DNA of 64,000 nt from Styela clava. Its lineage: Eukaryota; Chordata; Ascidiacea; Stolidobranchia; Styelidae. This document shows, in pieces, positions 50,281-63,664 of the stretch. Each line of letters opens with the position of its first letter. Within the stretch, counting starts at the first letter, position 1. The notes beneath the pieces are model-generated. The model ran no database searches. It saw nothing but the letters and a program-made list of their open reading frames with translations, and had not been told where the DNA came from. The stretch is from contig NC_135251.1 of assembly GCF_964204865.1 (NCBI RefSeq), positions 18,538,001 to 18,602,000 on the forward strand, written 5' to 3'. A program made the position numbers and the translations under genes.

Positions 50281-50405
50281 TGGCCTGGCCTGGCCCCGAT
50301 TTCTCCGTGGCCCGGCCTCAATTTCTCTGTGGCCCGGCCCCAATTTCTCCGTGGCCTGGCCCCATTTCAGTGGCCTGGCCCCAAAGCCACAAAAAAGTGA
50401 TCACT
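50281..50405 (-). repeat. 22-bp minisatellite GGGGCCAGGCCAC, right inverted copy
   Basis: Reverse complement of the array at 44755-44850, including the lead-in GTGGCTTTGGGGCCAGGCCA. It abuts the end of the 197-bp array. Confidence 0.85.
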
Positions 50406-50409
50406 CCCT

Positions 50410-51330
50410 CTCCAGAATTGGGTGCATGAAGAGGTGGGCTAGACCACTTCATTGCCCAAACTAGAGCCTATTATTGCCAAATTATAGTCCAGATTGTAAT
50501 AATTATTTAAATCTATCAGTAACTTTATAAGTATGAGTAATTATAATTAATTAAGGTAGAAAGACAGGGTATAGGAATATGTTGGCTGCTAAGGTTATAA
50601 GGTTTTTTTTTTTTCATTCTTAGATATTGACTTCTGCAGGGATAAAGGAATTAGGAATAAAGGAATTAGTATTGTTATTTTACAGGATCATTTCTTCATT
50701 AAACTGTAAATGTAAACTAATATTTTTTTTTTTTTTAATAATAATAAAAAATAATATAAATCATTACATACAGATGAAACAGTATAAATTCCATAATATT
50801 TTTTAAACATTACTTTTCACAAACTAAATTCCAGTCAAACTTTATCTCCATAACACATTAAAATTAACCAACTCGATATGTAACAGCCGTATCTTTGTTG
50901 TTGTCGATTTCTACAAAAGCCAACCTTTGACCCCATAGAAAAATTTACAGTTTCAATCTTCTTCAGACCAGAGAGAGAGATTGAGTTATTTTATTTTCAC
51001 AAAACAATGTTAAAAAAATTATATTACAGATTTTTATAGAAATACAGTGGAGTGAATCTTTAAACATTGAATCGTGTTTGTCAGTATGCAAGACCTTTAC
51101 AGGTCACCGAGGCTACTGACCATTTTATTTACGTTGTGATCAAACTGTCAGTATGGGAGGGCCTTTAACAAGTGTCAATGGGCAACAAAGAGGGATTAAT
51201 TTGGAATTCATATTTTATTCCATTTTGTTCACTGATAAATGTTTTAAAAAATTGGCATTGCAGAGAAACTCTATTTGTTTGTAATACCTAAAATCGTCTT
51301 AAATAACCACTACAACAAAAAGATTGTTTG
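50410..51330. other. Intergenic, AT-rich
   Basis: Contains poly-T and poly-A tracts at about 50600-50620 and 50720-50755. No gene is seen. Confidence 0.4.
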
Positions 51331-51339
51331 AAGAAGAAA

Positions 51340-51940
51340 CCCGTTTTATTTTATTCAAACTTGGTATTGTAAAGGAGTTGAACAATTTCACCATTTATTA
51401 AATGGTAATGACCTATTTACATATTTTGAATTATCTCAACAATATGAAATTGAATATAGTCCGTCCGAATAGTCTATACAAAATATTATAAACTCATTGA
51501 TTGTATACCAGATGAATGGATGGATAGCCTTGTAAATTGTAATGTAGCTTTTCATTACATAGATAAAAATTCATTTAGATACACATTCATTAGTGAAATA
51601 TTAGTGTTATGGCGAGATAATTGCAACAAGAAATATATTGTAGATCGAATGACAAGCGATTTGCTCTACTGATAAAAGCAAGAGAAAAGTGGAATGTTTA
51701 TTCCTTCATTATTTGAAACAAATGCTATACCAATGTAGATTTTTTCACTATATAAACAAAACTCAGGTCTTTTCACATCAAATTATTTCATAGGGCAATT
51801 GTGTTAAATAATGTTCTATATGGATTCAATTTAGTAGCTTCAAATCTACGTGACTTGTGTAATGTACAAGTTGAGAATGTCAATCAAGATTTTATGAATG
51901 TAATTATTCATCAATATTCTGAAGGCAATTGAACCAGTGG
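51340..51940 (+). pseudogene. Decayed LINE-like (non-LTR) 3' coding remnant
   Basis: Plus-strand translation in shifting frames gives HLLNGNDLFTYFELSQQY, then IPDEWMDSL and later SEILVLWRDN. This order resembles the C-terminal region after the reverse transcriptase in L1/Tx1-type elements. It is broken by several stops and frameshifts. The assignment rests on pattern memory only. Confidence 0.35.
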
Positions 51941-52619
51941 GTGTATTTAAAAAGTTAATTTATTTTGTCTTCAGCTAGGTTGAATGTTTAATAAGATACT
52001 GTCAGAATTTTTTTGACATGATATGTAATTGTGTTTTGCTTACTGGCCGATTCGAACTATACGCATGTAAAATTAGTAAAAAAAATACCAAAGTTTAATA
52101 GTTTTTAAAAAAAAATTGACTTTATAAAAAGAATGAAAGAATGTTGATACTAAAGGACGGAAAAATACACAAACATAGAAAAAATGGAGAAATATTGGTA
52201 TTTCGAATATATGATAACTGGGGTATTGAGTAACAAGTAATTGTTATTATGTTGCATTCTCTATTACGTTTGTTCTGTAGTAATACTGCCATCGATAATG
52301 CAACATACGGCCTGCGGAATCTAATCACGTGGACCGAAGATACTTGGTATACCATTATTATAATAGGCTTTTTCGTATTGAACACGAAATGGATCAATGA
52401 GAGAACGGAAGAGATTTTTTTGTCGTCAACCAAAATAAAATAACAGTCGTCGTAATAAAAAAGAATACCAAGTAATAAATTAGTTTGGTATAGACAAGAG
52501 GGAGGGATACGACCACGCTGTCATCAAATTCAATTCAATTATAAAAATATATTAATATGAATCATTCATTTATGTTATGTTGATCTTGGTAGTACTTTTC
52601 TCTCTCGTGCTGTTGTGAA

Positions 52620-52770
52620 AACTACTGGACCAATTGCTTTGAAATTTTCAGTGGTTGAGGATTGTATTTTTCGCTAAAAGGCTATTACTTTTATCTATTT
52701 CGAGAATTTCTGTGGGCTTTATGGTATTCGTTTTACGTGTGCGATGGAAAAAATGGAATCGTGCATAATC
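52620..52770 (+). repeat. Dispersed repeat copy
   Basis: CTGGACCAATTGCTTTGAAA, TTTTCAGTGGTTGA and AAGGCTATTACTTTTAT match copies at 12248, 12495 and 27605. Confidence 0.7.
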
Positions 52771-52924
52771 AAAATGTGTTATTCGACATTTTATACGTTC
52801 GAGTTAATCAATGTGCTATGGTCGTAGCCGTAGGCAGATCCGGGCATTTTAGCGATTGGTCAGAGATTACTGTTTCTTGGTAGTGAGTACAACTGCGCTT
52901 GACCTTTGCTTTAGGCAGGAATTT

Positions 52925-53407
52925 TTATAAAAAAAAATTCACGGTTACCGCAAATACACGAAGAAAACTCTTGTAAAAAGACCATTGACTTATACCTAAT
53001 TTAAAAAAAAAGAACAATAACAGACGAAGCCACGAAAACGCGTCAACGTTGGGTGAAAAAGTCCTTGGGCGATTCCTCGATTTATTTTCTTGTTTATTTC
53101 CGTGACAATAACCAATCAGCAATAATTCAACGAATACGTAACAATTGGAATTTGTGGAGCCGCTGAGGCACCTTTTCGATGAAACAGAAACCGGTATATA
53201 TATATATAAATTATCTATCAGTTGTGTTTTGAGCAATTGAACCAGTTTGCAAGCGATAACCCGCAGAAACACTTCCAAATAAGCATCAAAAAATTTGCAA
53301 TTGTAAAGTATATGACAAATACTTCTGTGGTCAGAGGTCGGAGAAACATCCATCGTTTCATCACTGTTGTGTTGTAGATGATTGGCCATTGTTACGGAAA
53401 TAAACAT
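52925..53407 (-). other. 160-codon open frame, coding status doubtful
   Basis: It is long for AT-rich DNA, and its first ~30 codons (including MANHLQHNSDETMDVSPTSD) have protein-like composition and could be a first exon with donor AGAA|GTATTT. The remainder has low-complexity phenylalanine and isoleucine runs from poly-T and TATATA tracts. No family recognised. Confidence 0.2.
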
Positions 53408-53574
53408 TAAATTCTATATCCGGATAATTCGTTCAATCCTTATTCGGTGTTTAAATACGCTATGACTTGTTCTGTCTGAAAAACGACTATGATTTAACGA
53501 AAGCTTACTAATATACTTGCTTTTTCGCGGGATGAGTTTATGCTATTTTTATTCATTTATTGTCACAATATATA

Positions 53575-53676
53575 CCATCTCGTTCAAGTATCCTTGTGGC
53601 AACTGAAACATGCGAATAAGAAGTAGGAAGTAAACAAGAAGAAAGGACGTGCAGTTCAGTACACAATACCCTAGCA
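53575..53676 (+). repeat. Dispersed repeat, copy 1 (other copy 60393-60498)
   Basis: Both copies contain TCTCGTTCAAGT, CTTGTGGC, AGGAAGTAAACAAG and ACACAATAMCCTAG in order on the same strand. This copy is interrupted at its right side by the hAT element at 53677. Confidence 0.75.
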
Positions 53677-53959
53677 CAGGTGTTTTCAAACTTTTGGTGT
53701 TACGGGGCCCGTGAAAAGGTTGGCTATTATTTACGGAGCCCCACAATAATATAATAAAAACACATTGTTACTTACCTGCCTTACTAAATGTTACTGAGTA
53801 TATTAAAATTACTTTATGTAATGAATCCGATGTATTTGCTGTTTTATTTTTAACGGATATTCAGTATTTTAATAAGTAAACGAATAGCTTGCGGAACCCC
53901 TATATAGGTTGCTCTCACGGAGCCCTGGGGCTCCGTATGGAGCACTTTGAGAACATATG
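53677..53959. mobile_element. Non-autonomous hAT element with paralogous empty site
   Basis: Left end CAGGTGTTTTCAAACTTTT, right end (reverse complement) CATATGTTCTCAAAGTGCTC. Flanking octamers CCCTAGCA and CCCTAGTA form the target duplication with one mismatch. The repeat copy at 60393-60498 reads ACCTAGTACCC without the insertion. Confidence 0.85.
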
Positions 53960-53967
53960 CCCTAGTA

Positions 53968-55488
53968 CACCCTCCGTTTTAGAAGGGTTAAATATTTAAA
54001 TGTGCTCGAATAAGCGAATTTGTCTAAATTTGAGAAACTCTACCCCTTTAACCTTGAAAAAAGCAAAATATGCTAATATAGATTAACTGAGATTAGTGGA
54101 GATCGAAACAGTTTTTAACATAATAATGATTTTGAGTGAAATAATTTTTTTCCCCACAAATCGCCTCTATTTCAAAAATTGGAATGCTGACTTTACTTAC
54201 CAGTAATTGGGACATGCCCCCACCTTTCACGACTAGTAATGGTTGTATCATGACTATGGCGTGACACGACGTTTTATTACATCTTCGAGTTTAGTGTAAG
54301 ATTATTTCCTTCATTCGATGAACAGTATCAGAATTATTGATTTTCAGAATACGATTATTCCAATGAGAACTTTCGTGTATTTTCGAGCGACGATGGCACC
54401 AAATCGTAATGAACTTATCGTCACGCTAATAACCGAATTGCATAAGTCATTTTTAGCAGTTTTGAGAAAAACGTAAAAAACTTCCTAATGATATTGTTAT
54501 GCCATTGAGAGTCAATAATTTGCTATGGTTCAATTTTTTGATCGTAGCCGGATTTAAGTTAATTTGTATGACGCAGATATGTGATGACATAATGGGAAAC
54601 TGTGACTTAGTCAGAAATGTGTCTATGACTTGGGGACATACGCAAGTTTGCAACTTGACTATATGCACCAGTCCTGAAAACCAAACATTGCAAAAACGAA
54701 TGTAATTCTCAGTATCTACAATGTCTTATCCATAAAATAGCTAATCTGTTCCAATTACGGTATTTTATATGTTTAAAAATATAGATTTCCTCAATATAAC
54801 ACTCTCTGCATACCCACCGAAATAGGACTATAAAAGCCAACCAGGGTGAATTGGACTCGAACAGTGAATATCACAAGTGCACGCCTTCCTATACTGTAGT
54901 ATAAATTCAAATTTATGAGCGCTAAGCTATAATCTGAGATACAAAAACTCGAAAATACTTCGCCGAGGTTATTTTGGCTTTGTGACGTCCTGTCCTGCGG
55001 TAACAATTATAATTCATTATGACGAAACAATTGCACATATGTGCTTGTCATACAAAATCTCCATTTTTATGGATTTCGGAATTCTTAAAATAAAATCTGA
55101 ATTAACAGACAGGTGCGCAGCATTACACAAATACCTATTTTATAAAAAACTCAAAATCGCCAAAAATGACTTACGCAATTCGGTTATTAGCCTGACGTTA
55201 TGATAAGGATAAATCTGGTATATCGGCATTGTATCTGGTGAAATTTCATTTGCACAGTACGCATATCAGTGTCAATGTAAGTTGAATAAAATGGACTTCA
55301 CAATTCTCCAAGTAGCAAAAGCTATTAAAACTGAACTTCGTCGCTCCCGTCTTGGGCATGAGATTTCATCATAATAGGACGCAAGGAATTTTAACTGCAT
55401 CAAATACACTCTTCCCCGGATAAATAAACAGTTAAATAAACCTTCGCCGTATTTTTTCTTTTTATTTCACCTTTTTTAAGTAATATGA
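53968..55488. other. Intergenic; no gene seen
   Basis: Short overlapping frames on both strands (54453-54705, 54791-55006, 54982-55203) lack motifs and splice support. Confidence 0.4.
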
Positions 55489-55496
55489 TGAACATC

Positions 55497-55676
55497 CAGT
55501 GGTGGGACTCATATTTTATGTCAGCCGGTTCCATCACGAAAGTCATATTTTTCAGCCGGTTCTATTACAATCAGAACATTGACAGTAACCAGTAAAGCTA
55601 ACCGGTTCGCTAAGCTCATAAAATTCCGTGAGGCGGTTCTATAGAACCGGTGCGAACCGGCTGAATCCCACCACTG
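55497..55676. mobile_element. Short hAT element (180 bp)
   Basis: Termini CAGTGGTGGGACTCA and (reverse complement) CAGTGGTGGGATTCA. Target octamers TGAACATC (55489-55496) and TGGACATC (55677-55684) have one mismatch. AACCGG words repeat inside. Confidence 0.88.
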
Positions 55677-56334
55677 TGGACATCTAAGAAAGCAAGAAGG
55701 ACACTGGGATCGATGAATAAGGTCCAAAGTTCTTGAACGGTAATTTCCAAGTGGTCAAGTATATTGTACCTCAAAATAACAATAGATTAAGCCATCAGTT
55801 AAAATAAGAAAAACATGAAGCGAAAACCGGGGGTTGACAGAGTGAAATATCCTCAAATAAACCACATAACTGTTATTTAGTTTAAGAGCAAATCGCCCCT
55901 GACCATGCATGGTATGAAGATTTCGACATTGACTTCGGGTTGCTCAATTCTGACATTTTATATGATAAAGCGTGCCTTTTTAGCTCACGCTTCTATCTAT
56001 CTGAAATCATTCTAATTTATACGCCTCTGATGACTGGCAAACATATTCAATAATCTATTATCGCTTTTACGGTGTTCATATGTTGTGGCGTCGCTCTTGC
56101 GAACTTCGTCACCTATATTCTTCATGCACGCAAGCGTAGGCCTAAATGTGTGCATGAATGACGTCGGTGCGTGTGTGCTGATACCGTGACAGGCGAGATC
56201 GATGAACGTCCGCGTGATGTAACCAGACTGAGGTAGTTTGTTATTAGCGTTCGAGCAGACAGTTTCACAGTTGCGAGCAGAAAGATCCGGAAATAATCGA
56301 GCGACTTATTCAATAGAATTTAGAGTTCGATGTG

Positions 56335-59300
56335 ATGTTTGGTAGGCATTTCACAAAATTTTTGATATTTGCTATTGTATTTAACGTTTTTCTGCTCGCG
56401 GTATTCTCAACGCTAAATTCGATATCCGTATTTAAACGAACTACATCAATCTTGAAGCCTGGAGTATCGGAACAGATTTTAGTTGTCGAACTGAATCGCA
56501 CAGAACCCTATATTGTACCGAAATTACACCAAAATCCGCAGGCTGCCTTACTGGAAACAGAGCCTGCTATCGAATTCAAGCGAATAAAATGGCCTGGCCC
56601 ATTTGAATTCAAAGGAGAGGAAATAATTTCACAAAGCTTAAAACTGGCCACCCAGAATAATTCAACCAACGTAACGGAGTATGTAATAGGCATTACAACG
56701 ATAACCAGGCCGGGGGTGAGTTATCTTCACAACACGTTACGGTCCTTAATTAATGGACTCGGCGACTTTAGGAATGTCACTATTGCTGTTTACATTGGCG
56801 AAGAAGAGCCAGAAGACGTCAAACTTATAGAATCTGGTCTTCAAGGGGATTTCGCAAGTGAAATATCCTCTGGTCTAATAAAGGTATGTTTGAGTTTCAA
56901 ATTGAAAAGTCCGAGTCTGCGTTACCATCCATTTTTTTAAGTTCTAGTGTATTTGAGTATGACTGCGTCAAATTGGTAAAACCGGTGTCAACAGGTAATA
57001 AACGTAGATATTGATTACTGTGTGAAATTACGAACCGCCTGGTATTTGATTACGATAAATACCCCTTTCCATGGGCAATTTAGCACGGTTCCCATAATCT
57101 TTATAGGCTCAAACTTTTAAGCTGGACATGTGCTACGCATACGCGAATCGCATTTGCAACAAACAGTATTCCTTTTGATACTTGTAAAATATTTACCATG
57201 GCATCATGTATGTGTATTTTGAGACCATGTTCCAAAACTAAATGTCTTTCCAGATCCGAACTTGATTTATATACACGCGTTGTCCTTCCCCTATCCCAGA
57301 AGTCGTAGCGTATAGGTTTATATAGAAATATCCGTTTGGCTCTTTGTAATTACAATAAAACGTTGATAATACGAATCGTAGCTATGTTTGCAACAAATCC
57401 CGTGTTTCACGCAAGAGAAGTATTTAAAACACTTCTGAATCTCCAATTGCCTAAATATCTTATTTTTTTGAAAATTTACGCTCTAATTTGGTCTCAGACA
57501 GTGAATTGCGAGGGCGTTTGTTTCCACGAGACCGATGCGCAGCGAAGCATCATATTATGCTAGCTTATCCTTACAGCTTTTGAGTAACCAACCATATATT
57601 TATCTAATGAAGGTTATATCACCGCCGGAAAATTTTTATCCCGACTGGAATGAAGAGTTGCGGCAAAGTTTTGGTGACTCCTTCCAGCGTGTCAAATGGA
57701 GATCAAAACAGAACTTAGACCAAATATTTCTCATGACTTATACCTACTACCTCAATCCAAAGTATTATATAATGCTCGAAGACGACGTTTTGGCCTCAAA
57801 TGATTATCTTTCAAAAATTAATGCGGTGAGTTGATGTGAAGTAATTGTTAAAATTTGTACAATTTGAATTTTATAAACATTTTACAATATTACTGTTTCA
57901 TTGTTGAAATATTTACCCATTTATTTATTTCTGACCAATCTAAAAATAAACTATGGCCGGATACATAATGTTTCTGTGACACAGAGGAAGTGAGTGTGAC
58001 AAGTTGAACTTTAATGAAAGTGGTACAAAAACGATACGCTATATTCATAGGACGAATAGTTGAAACCCTATCATATTTAGCTTATCGGTTGAAAATTTTG
58101 TCTAGAGTTCGTGAATAACCTGTTGACCAAATCACGTATTTTCGATCTACAAGAAACTTATGTTATACGACTGCGTTCAATTTATGTACACTTTGCGACT
58201 TTAGTTTAAACTTTCACTTGATTCTATCGGTATTCTATATGGTCCCAATTGTCATTTGGGTAGCCCCAACATTATATCAACATGACATGTACTGCCTACA
58301 CTGCTGTAATGAATTATGGATTATTCTGAATCCCGTACAGTCGCGTTTCCTAACAAAATTCACCGCAAAATTTCTTCACTGATGTCGTAAATTGCTTTAG
58401 ATTGATAGGTAAAACTGCACATACACATTTTTAGATTTAGTATATCTAATTCACTTTACAAAACAAATGTAGACATATTTGGTGAATTACATATTTTCAT
58501 TGAAATTCCCATGACTAATATATAATTAAAGGATGTCCGCCTGAACAAAGTTTTCAAAGCTTGACTTTACCATTCAATGTGTATGAGTTAATTATAAACG
58601 GAAAAGATTTTCGCAACATTTTGTCATCACATTTTCAAACAATGACTTTATATTTTAAGAGATTTTTCTTGATAATATTGTAATACTCAACTCATTTCCA
58701 GCTTTAATATAAGGCACATAGCTGCTGTCATTACCAAATTCCTAACTTGCAACCCATCTATGGGCTGTACCTCGAAGACACTTTTCACCGATGGCCCATG
58801 CAAGGAAGCAAATAAGGATCAACTATATATTGACTATTTTGGTTTTATTTTTTCTGTGCTCATTCGTTTCTGTTCATCATAATCGTGTGGTTGCCGACCA
58901 TTGTTTTATCAAGCACTCTTATCCCACAAGTACGTAACCTCGACATGGTATTGAGCAATAAAAATATTCAACAAAGTTTCAGCAATGGCCGGATGTATAA
59001 ATTAAGTTTGTAAAACTGATATGACCAAATAGCTGAATAATGTTGTTCCGTGTTATGCAGAAGAAATATTTTGCGAAAGCACGATCGTGATATATTTGTT
59101 AGTATCTTGTCTGGACACCATCTTTTTACACTAATGGAAACGCGTTTCATAGCAAAAAGAAGGAATAAGTATTACCCTACGAGTTAAAATATAAACGAGC
59201 TACGATTCCGTTCTTTGTTTGCATTGCGAATGAAATAATATCCGTCTAAGGTCCAAAGCGATTTTCTAACAGGCTATGCGGTATAGGTCCTCAATTTGTG

Positions 59301-62300
59301 CAAAGTAAACAATCCTTGGTTGTTTGCTTGCTCACATTTTAAATATCGCGGACTTTTGAATTGGAATTTGTCAATGTCTTCATGCCATGTATTTATAGTG
59401 AAACTATAGTCAACTACTTGACTGAGCAATGAAGAAATTTCGATTTTTTTATTCCACCGTAAAGCAAACTGATTTTACGAACAGTAAGCCACGACATAAT
59501 TGACTAATTCATAGATTTAATAACAAATTGATCTTACCTCCAAGCAAACTGATTGACGAACGGTAACCCGTAACACAATTAATGTGCAAACATGATGGAT
59601 ATACAGTAATTAATATTAAACTAATCTAAATTTATTCACTTTATGGATTACTAGCAAATCTATTTTCTATTAGCTTTTGCCTTCAACAAGAGAAATTGTG
59701 AACCAATAGCGTGCACCTTTAGTACGATATATAAGACTGTATGTACAGTAATATAATATGTTGGCGAGTATTTTTCATATTAACCGTAGATTGGGATTCG
59801 TATTTACAGGATGCAGAAGCGAGAGCGGACGAAAATTACGTTATGATTTCATATTGCCAACTTGGTGCCATTGGAAAGTTACTAAGAAGAGAAATTTTAC
59901 CTTCAATGAGCACATATTTTCGCCTTTTCTGGGCGGATAAGCCTCTCGATTGGCTCATGTTGGACTACATGAAGTCACGAGTCTGCAATGACAGCAAAGG
60001 TGACAAAGATTGTGCCGAGAAACTAAAAGAAATTGAAATTGTGTACAAGCCGAGTTTGTTTCAACATGTTGGATTGTAAGTATAATATAACAATTATAAA
60101 CCATAATTAAAAAGAAATACGTTTTTTAAACTCGTGTAGCGCATATTCAGTGGGTTAATTTTTTGCGTAGCTAGAACAAAATGATGCGATGTTTTTAATT
60201 TGTGTTTTCTGAAGTTTTGGAAATAAAAGTACTCCCCGTAATCTGACACCAAAATAAACGTAACTGTAAATTTCTTGTTCGTTCTGTAGGTGCCTTGCGT
60301 TGCTTTCTGAAGCACTTGACTATAGGAATAAAATAATGTTTTCCGCGAAACTTATCGCAAAGCCTGGGTTTCGTGGGACGACATTATTTATTACTGTCTC
60401 GTTCAAGTGTACTTGTGGCGACGGACATAAACGGATTCAAAATAGGAAGTAAACAAGGGGCAAATGTCTACAGATCGATACACAATAACCTAGTACCCTC
60501 TACCTTACTATAAGATATCTGGTTTCTGTAATTTGAATCCAATTCATTTGTTTCTGATGTTAAATTCAATTGACTATCTGTGATACTCAGGAGTATTTGG
60601 AGTCAAAAATACGCCTTGTTTTCAAGTTCCAGGCGTGTATTTGCGACGGTATGGTGCTTTAATAACAATATGTCGACGGCGCTTTGGTTGGTTTTGATAG
60701 TAAGGTTATGGTAATCATCATTGCTGACATTTATAAGATATCGGAAGTCAATTGCGCGGATGATAATATTTAAGCATCGCGCGGGACAAATCATGTACTA
60801 AGTTTCTAAGAGTACGATGAATGAATCGCGCTTCTTTTCACATATAATTTAAATAGTTCATACCTAACGATTGCCGCATTTATACCGCTGAACTCGCCTG
60901 TCCCTAAAAAATGATATGGTTTCGCTCAAAACGATAAGCATTCTGTAATTTCGTTGGTTTCCTTGTTATTGTTAACGCATATATGTGGCCCAAATTTCAT
61001 TGTAGGGTTGGCAAATAGAGCACTATTGTCATGTTGTCTGTCCTTCATTCTCAACCGTCATTTTCCCGTGGTCATTTCAGCTTCGAAAGAAATCTTATAA
61101 GCCCATAAAACGTTGGATAAAAATTTCGAGTATCATAAAAATGCAAAAGTGCCAATGATTTGTTCATCCTTGTGTCTATTTATAAGCTTGTCAAGTTAAA
61201 CTTCCACACCTTGGTTCAACGTCATATCATATTTGGGTAACTAACAAAATTTGGTCCTATTTCTGTGTTAGATTGGATTTCGTGTTGTGCCCGCATTTGA
61301 TGTCTAAATACTTCCAGAACTCAAATCATATGGTCTAGAATTGTATGACCCATTGAGGTCGCTACCGTTAAAATCAAAACTGCTGCCAAATGAAAGCCCG
61401 GTATGACCTTTATAGGGAGGCCATCATATAGCGATTGAGATCGTATTACCATCCCTTCGCCTCAGTTAATATTGAGGTAAAATTGTTTTTAATTTCTAAC
61501 AACCTTTACCATATGCCTATCTTTCGATAGAACGTCATCACTGGAAGGAAAAATCCAAAAACTGAAAGACAAAAATTTTAAACCGTGAAGTTAGATGATA
61601 AAAGACCGGGACATAAAATAAAGATAGAAGAGAAGAGTCGCTGCGATGCAATCTGAAATTGCCCGATGGTGGTGATGATAATACATGAAGTAGTTGCTAG
61701 ACTATATCGACGAAAAATGAAGATTACGAAACAGGCTATGTGGGAATTTCATACCTCGTATATATAATCTGAGGTTTTACTGCCTAAGCTGATTGAAACC
61801 TCCTTTATGATAATATTTTCACGCTACCGAGAGATTGGAAATACATTTTTGTCGACGCTTGTTAACGCATTTCTAAAGAGTGCTCCCTCAAAGGGTTAAA
61901 ATTGACATTCCAGGACGATTGTAAGAAAATTTCATAGACCAGTAAGTATCGTAAACTCATACACCTAAATAATGCAGATGGATATATGAATCTATTAGCC
62001 TTTTTAACGGTAAACCTATTTGTCTCTAAATTCACATTACGAGAAAAATAAATGCTGTGAACACGACTCTTTAACAAGATCCCGTTGTCATTGTATAATC
62101 ATTAAATTTCTTTATGACGCGAAATCCAATAACTTTTGTTTGGCGTAGTTAAGTGAATGTGTTACGCGGTTTTGATCGAATAATGGGGAAAATAAATTAT
62201 TTCGGACCGTCGCTCAATGAAGAGCGTAGTTATGATGTCTTCATTGTTAAAATGCTTTCGTTATCTCTTCAGACATTGGTGCTTTGGGTTACCGCCTAAC

Positions 62301-63664
62301 CCGAAATTATTTGCCTAGCGCAAGCTCTTTTGTGGTGCTTCTTTGTTGGCATATTTTGCCATTTCCTCTTCCGCGTGCTCAGTATGAACCGTCATATTAA
62401 ATGAAATATTATACTTCGATATCCCATTTCATGCTTGGGCCATATTATGTTCTGTATAATGTCTGTCAAGTTATTATTGTAAATGTTTGTCTATGCATAA
62501 CTGTCACCGCTGTATCAAATAGTATGTTAGCTCTGTACAGTATGATAATGCTCTGTTTTAATATTTGTTAACATATATGCGCATGAATGTCTGTCTTTTT
62601 ACTTCGAATAAAGTGTAGAAAATAAGTTCCCAAAGTGAAATCTATTAATGATCGTCTGATAAAACACCAGATCAAGTCGTTTTACATTATGAATTCTGCA
62701 AATTTGCGCACATTGATCAGTGTTATTGTACCAGATTCAACGTAAAGTATCTCACAACAATGCATATTCGTATGTGGAACGAAGAGTCGATTCTAACATT
62801 CTGTGCCCTGTACCTCCATATTTACTCGTAGATTTCAGTCTGTCAACTCCAAACTATCTGTTCTTCACTGTTGGTATGTCTTGATAATAATGCCGGAAAT
62901 TGCAATAATAATGCAATAAAATTTACCATGTTTTAGTTCGTTTTTCTAGCTGTTTTATCAATCATTATAGACATCATTTTATGGAATAATTCGTTGCAAA
63001 CTGAGAATTTCATTTTGTATAAAACCACGAAGGGTATTTATTTTATGTTTAATGACTTTATCATCATCACGAAATCATTATTTTTATTAACCGTTACACA
63101 AACGGACATAGTGTTTTGCGAAATTGACCTTATGAAAATTCTAGATTATCAAACTATTTCGATATGGACACCTTGAACTAGCACGTGGGTTTTATATCTA
63201 CCTGAACTAAAGTTTATTGATTTTAACGAAATTGTAAAACAGTTCTATGCTTCAAATCATATTTTCATTATATGTCGCATGATGCTACTATTCTACATTT
63301 CCCTATATGACTCATTTGTATCTATATTCATATATATATATATCCACCAGTTTTGAATACATCTCGTATTACTGTGCATTTATGGGAACTATTCTGAACA
63401 TTTGTCGTTAAAATGACACACATTGCAAATAGCAACTCGAACGTAAATATATAACAAATAATGAAAATTGGTATAAAACAGTGTTTGTTCAACGTTTTGT
63501 TGGGTTTAGGTCAGTCCGTGTACAAAACCAATAAAGGGCATGTTCATATGTTTACGCTTTATTTTATTTTAACGATCGAATTCAGGTTACAGCACCAATC
63601 ATTAACTGAGATGGATAAAAACAAGAGAGCAATGCTCCTAGACATAGACACCACTGTCAAATAA
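56335..63664 (+). CDS. MGAT4: MGAT4-type alpha-1,3-mannosyl-glycoprotein 4-beta-N-acetylglucosaminyltransferase, 4 exons, 368 aa
   Basis: Exons 56335-56883, 57613-57825, 59810-60075 and 63586-63664, joined in phase at GT-AG sites. This is a Golgi type II enzyme that adds GlcNAc in beta-1,4 linkage to the alpha-1,3-mannose arm of N-glycans. Residues ~7-28 form the membrane anchor. The catalytic domain starts near YVIGITTITRPGVSYL, continues EISSGLIKVISPPENFYPD and RVKWRSKQNLDQIFLM, and holds LEDDV (238-242), the acidic sugar-nucleotide motif. Exon 3 ends in KPSLFQHVGL, diagnostic for the family. The first three exons are well supported. The last exon fits only by phase and adds 26 residues with no clear homology, so the C-terminal domain usual in MGAT4A/B/C is missing or lies in exons not found. 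A tiny upstream ATG-TGA overlaps the start. Intron 3 is 3.5 kb. Confidence 0.88.
59455..59600. repeat. Direct duplication in MGAT4 intron 2
   Basis: AAGCAAACTGATT, ACGAAC(A/G)GTAA and ACACAATTAA/ACATAATTGA-like words occur twice about 80 bp apart. Confidence 0.55.
60393..60498 (+). repeat. Dispersed repeat, copy 2 (empty site for the 53677 element)
   Basis: Same-strand relative of 53575-53676, lying in MGAT4 intron 3. It has no hAT insertion at CCTAGTA. Confidence 0.75.
60500..63585. other. Intron 3 of MGAT4; no other gene seen
   Basis: AT-rich. Short frames at 60603-60794 and 61862-62077 (minus) and 62994-63176 (plus) lack motifs. Confidence 0.45.

Noticed and set aside
56156-56166. CRE-like word TGACGTCG upstream of MGAT4
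   Set aside because: One mismatch to the palindrome and no other promoter element; too weak to list as a site.
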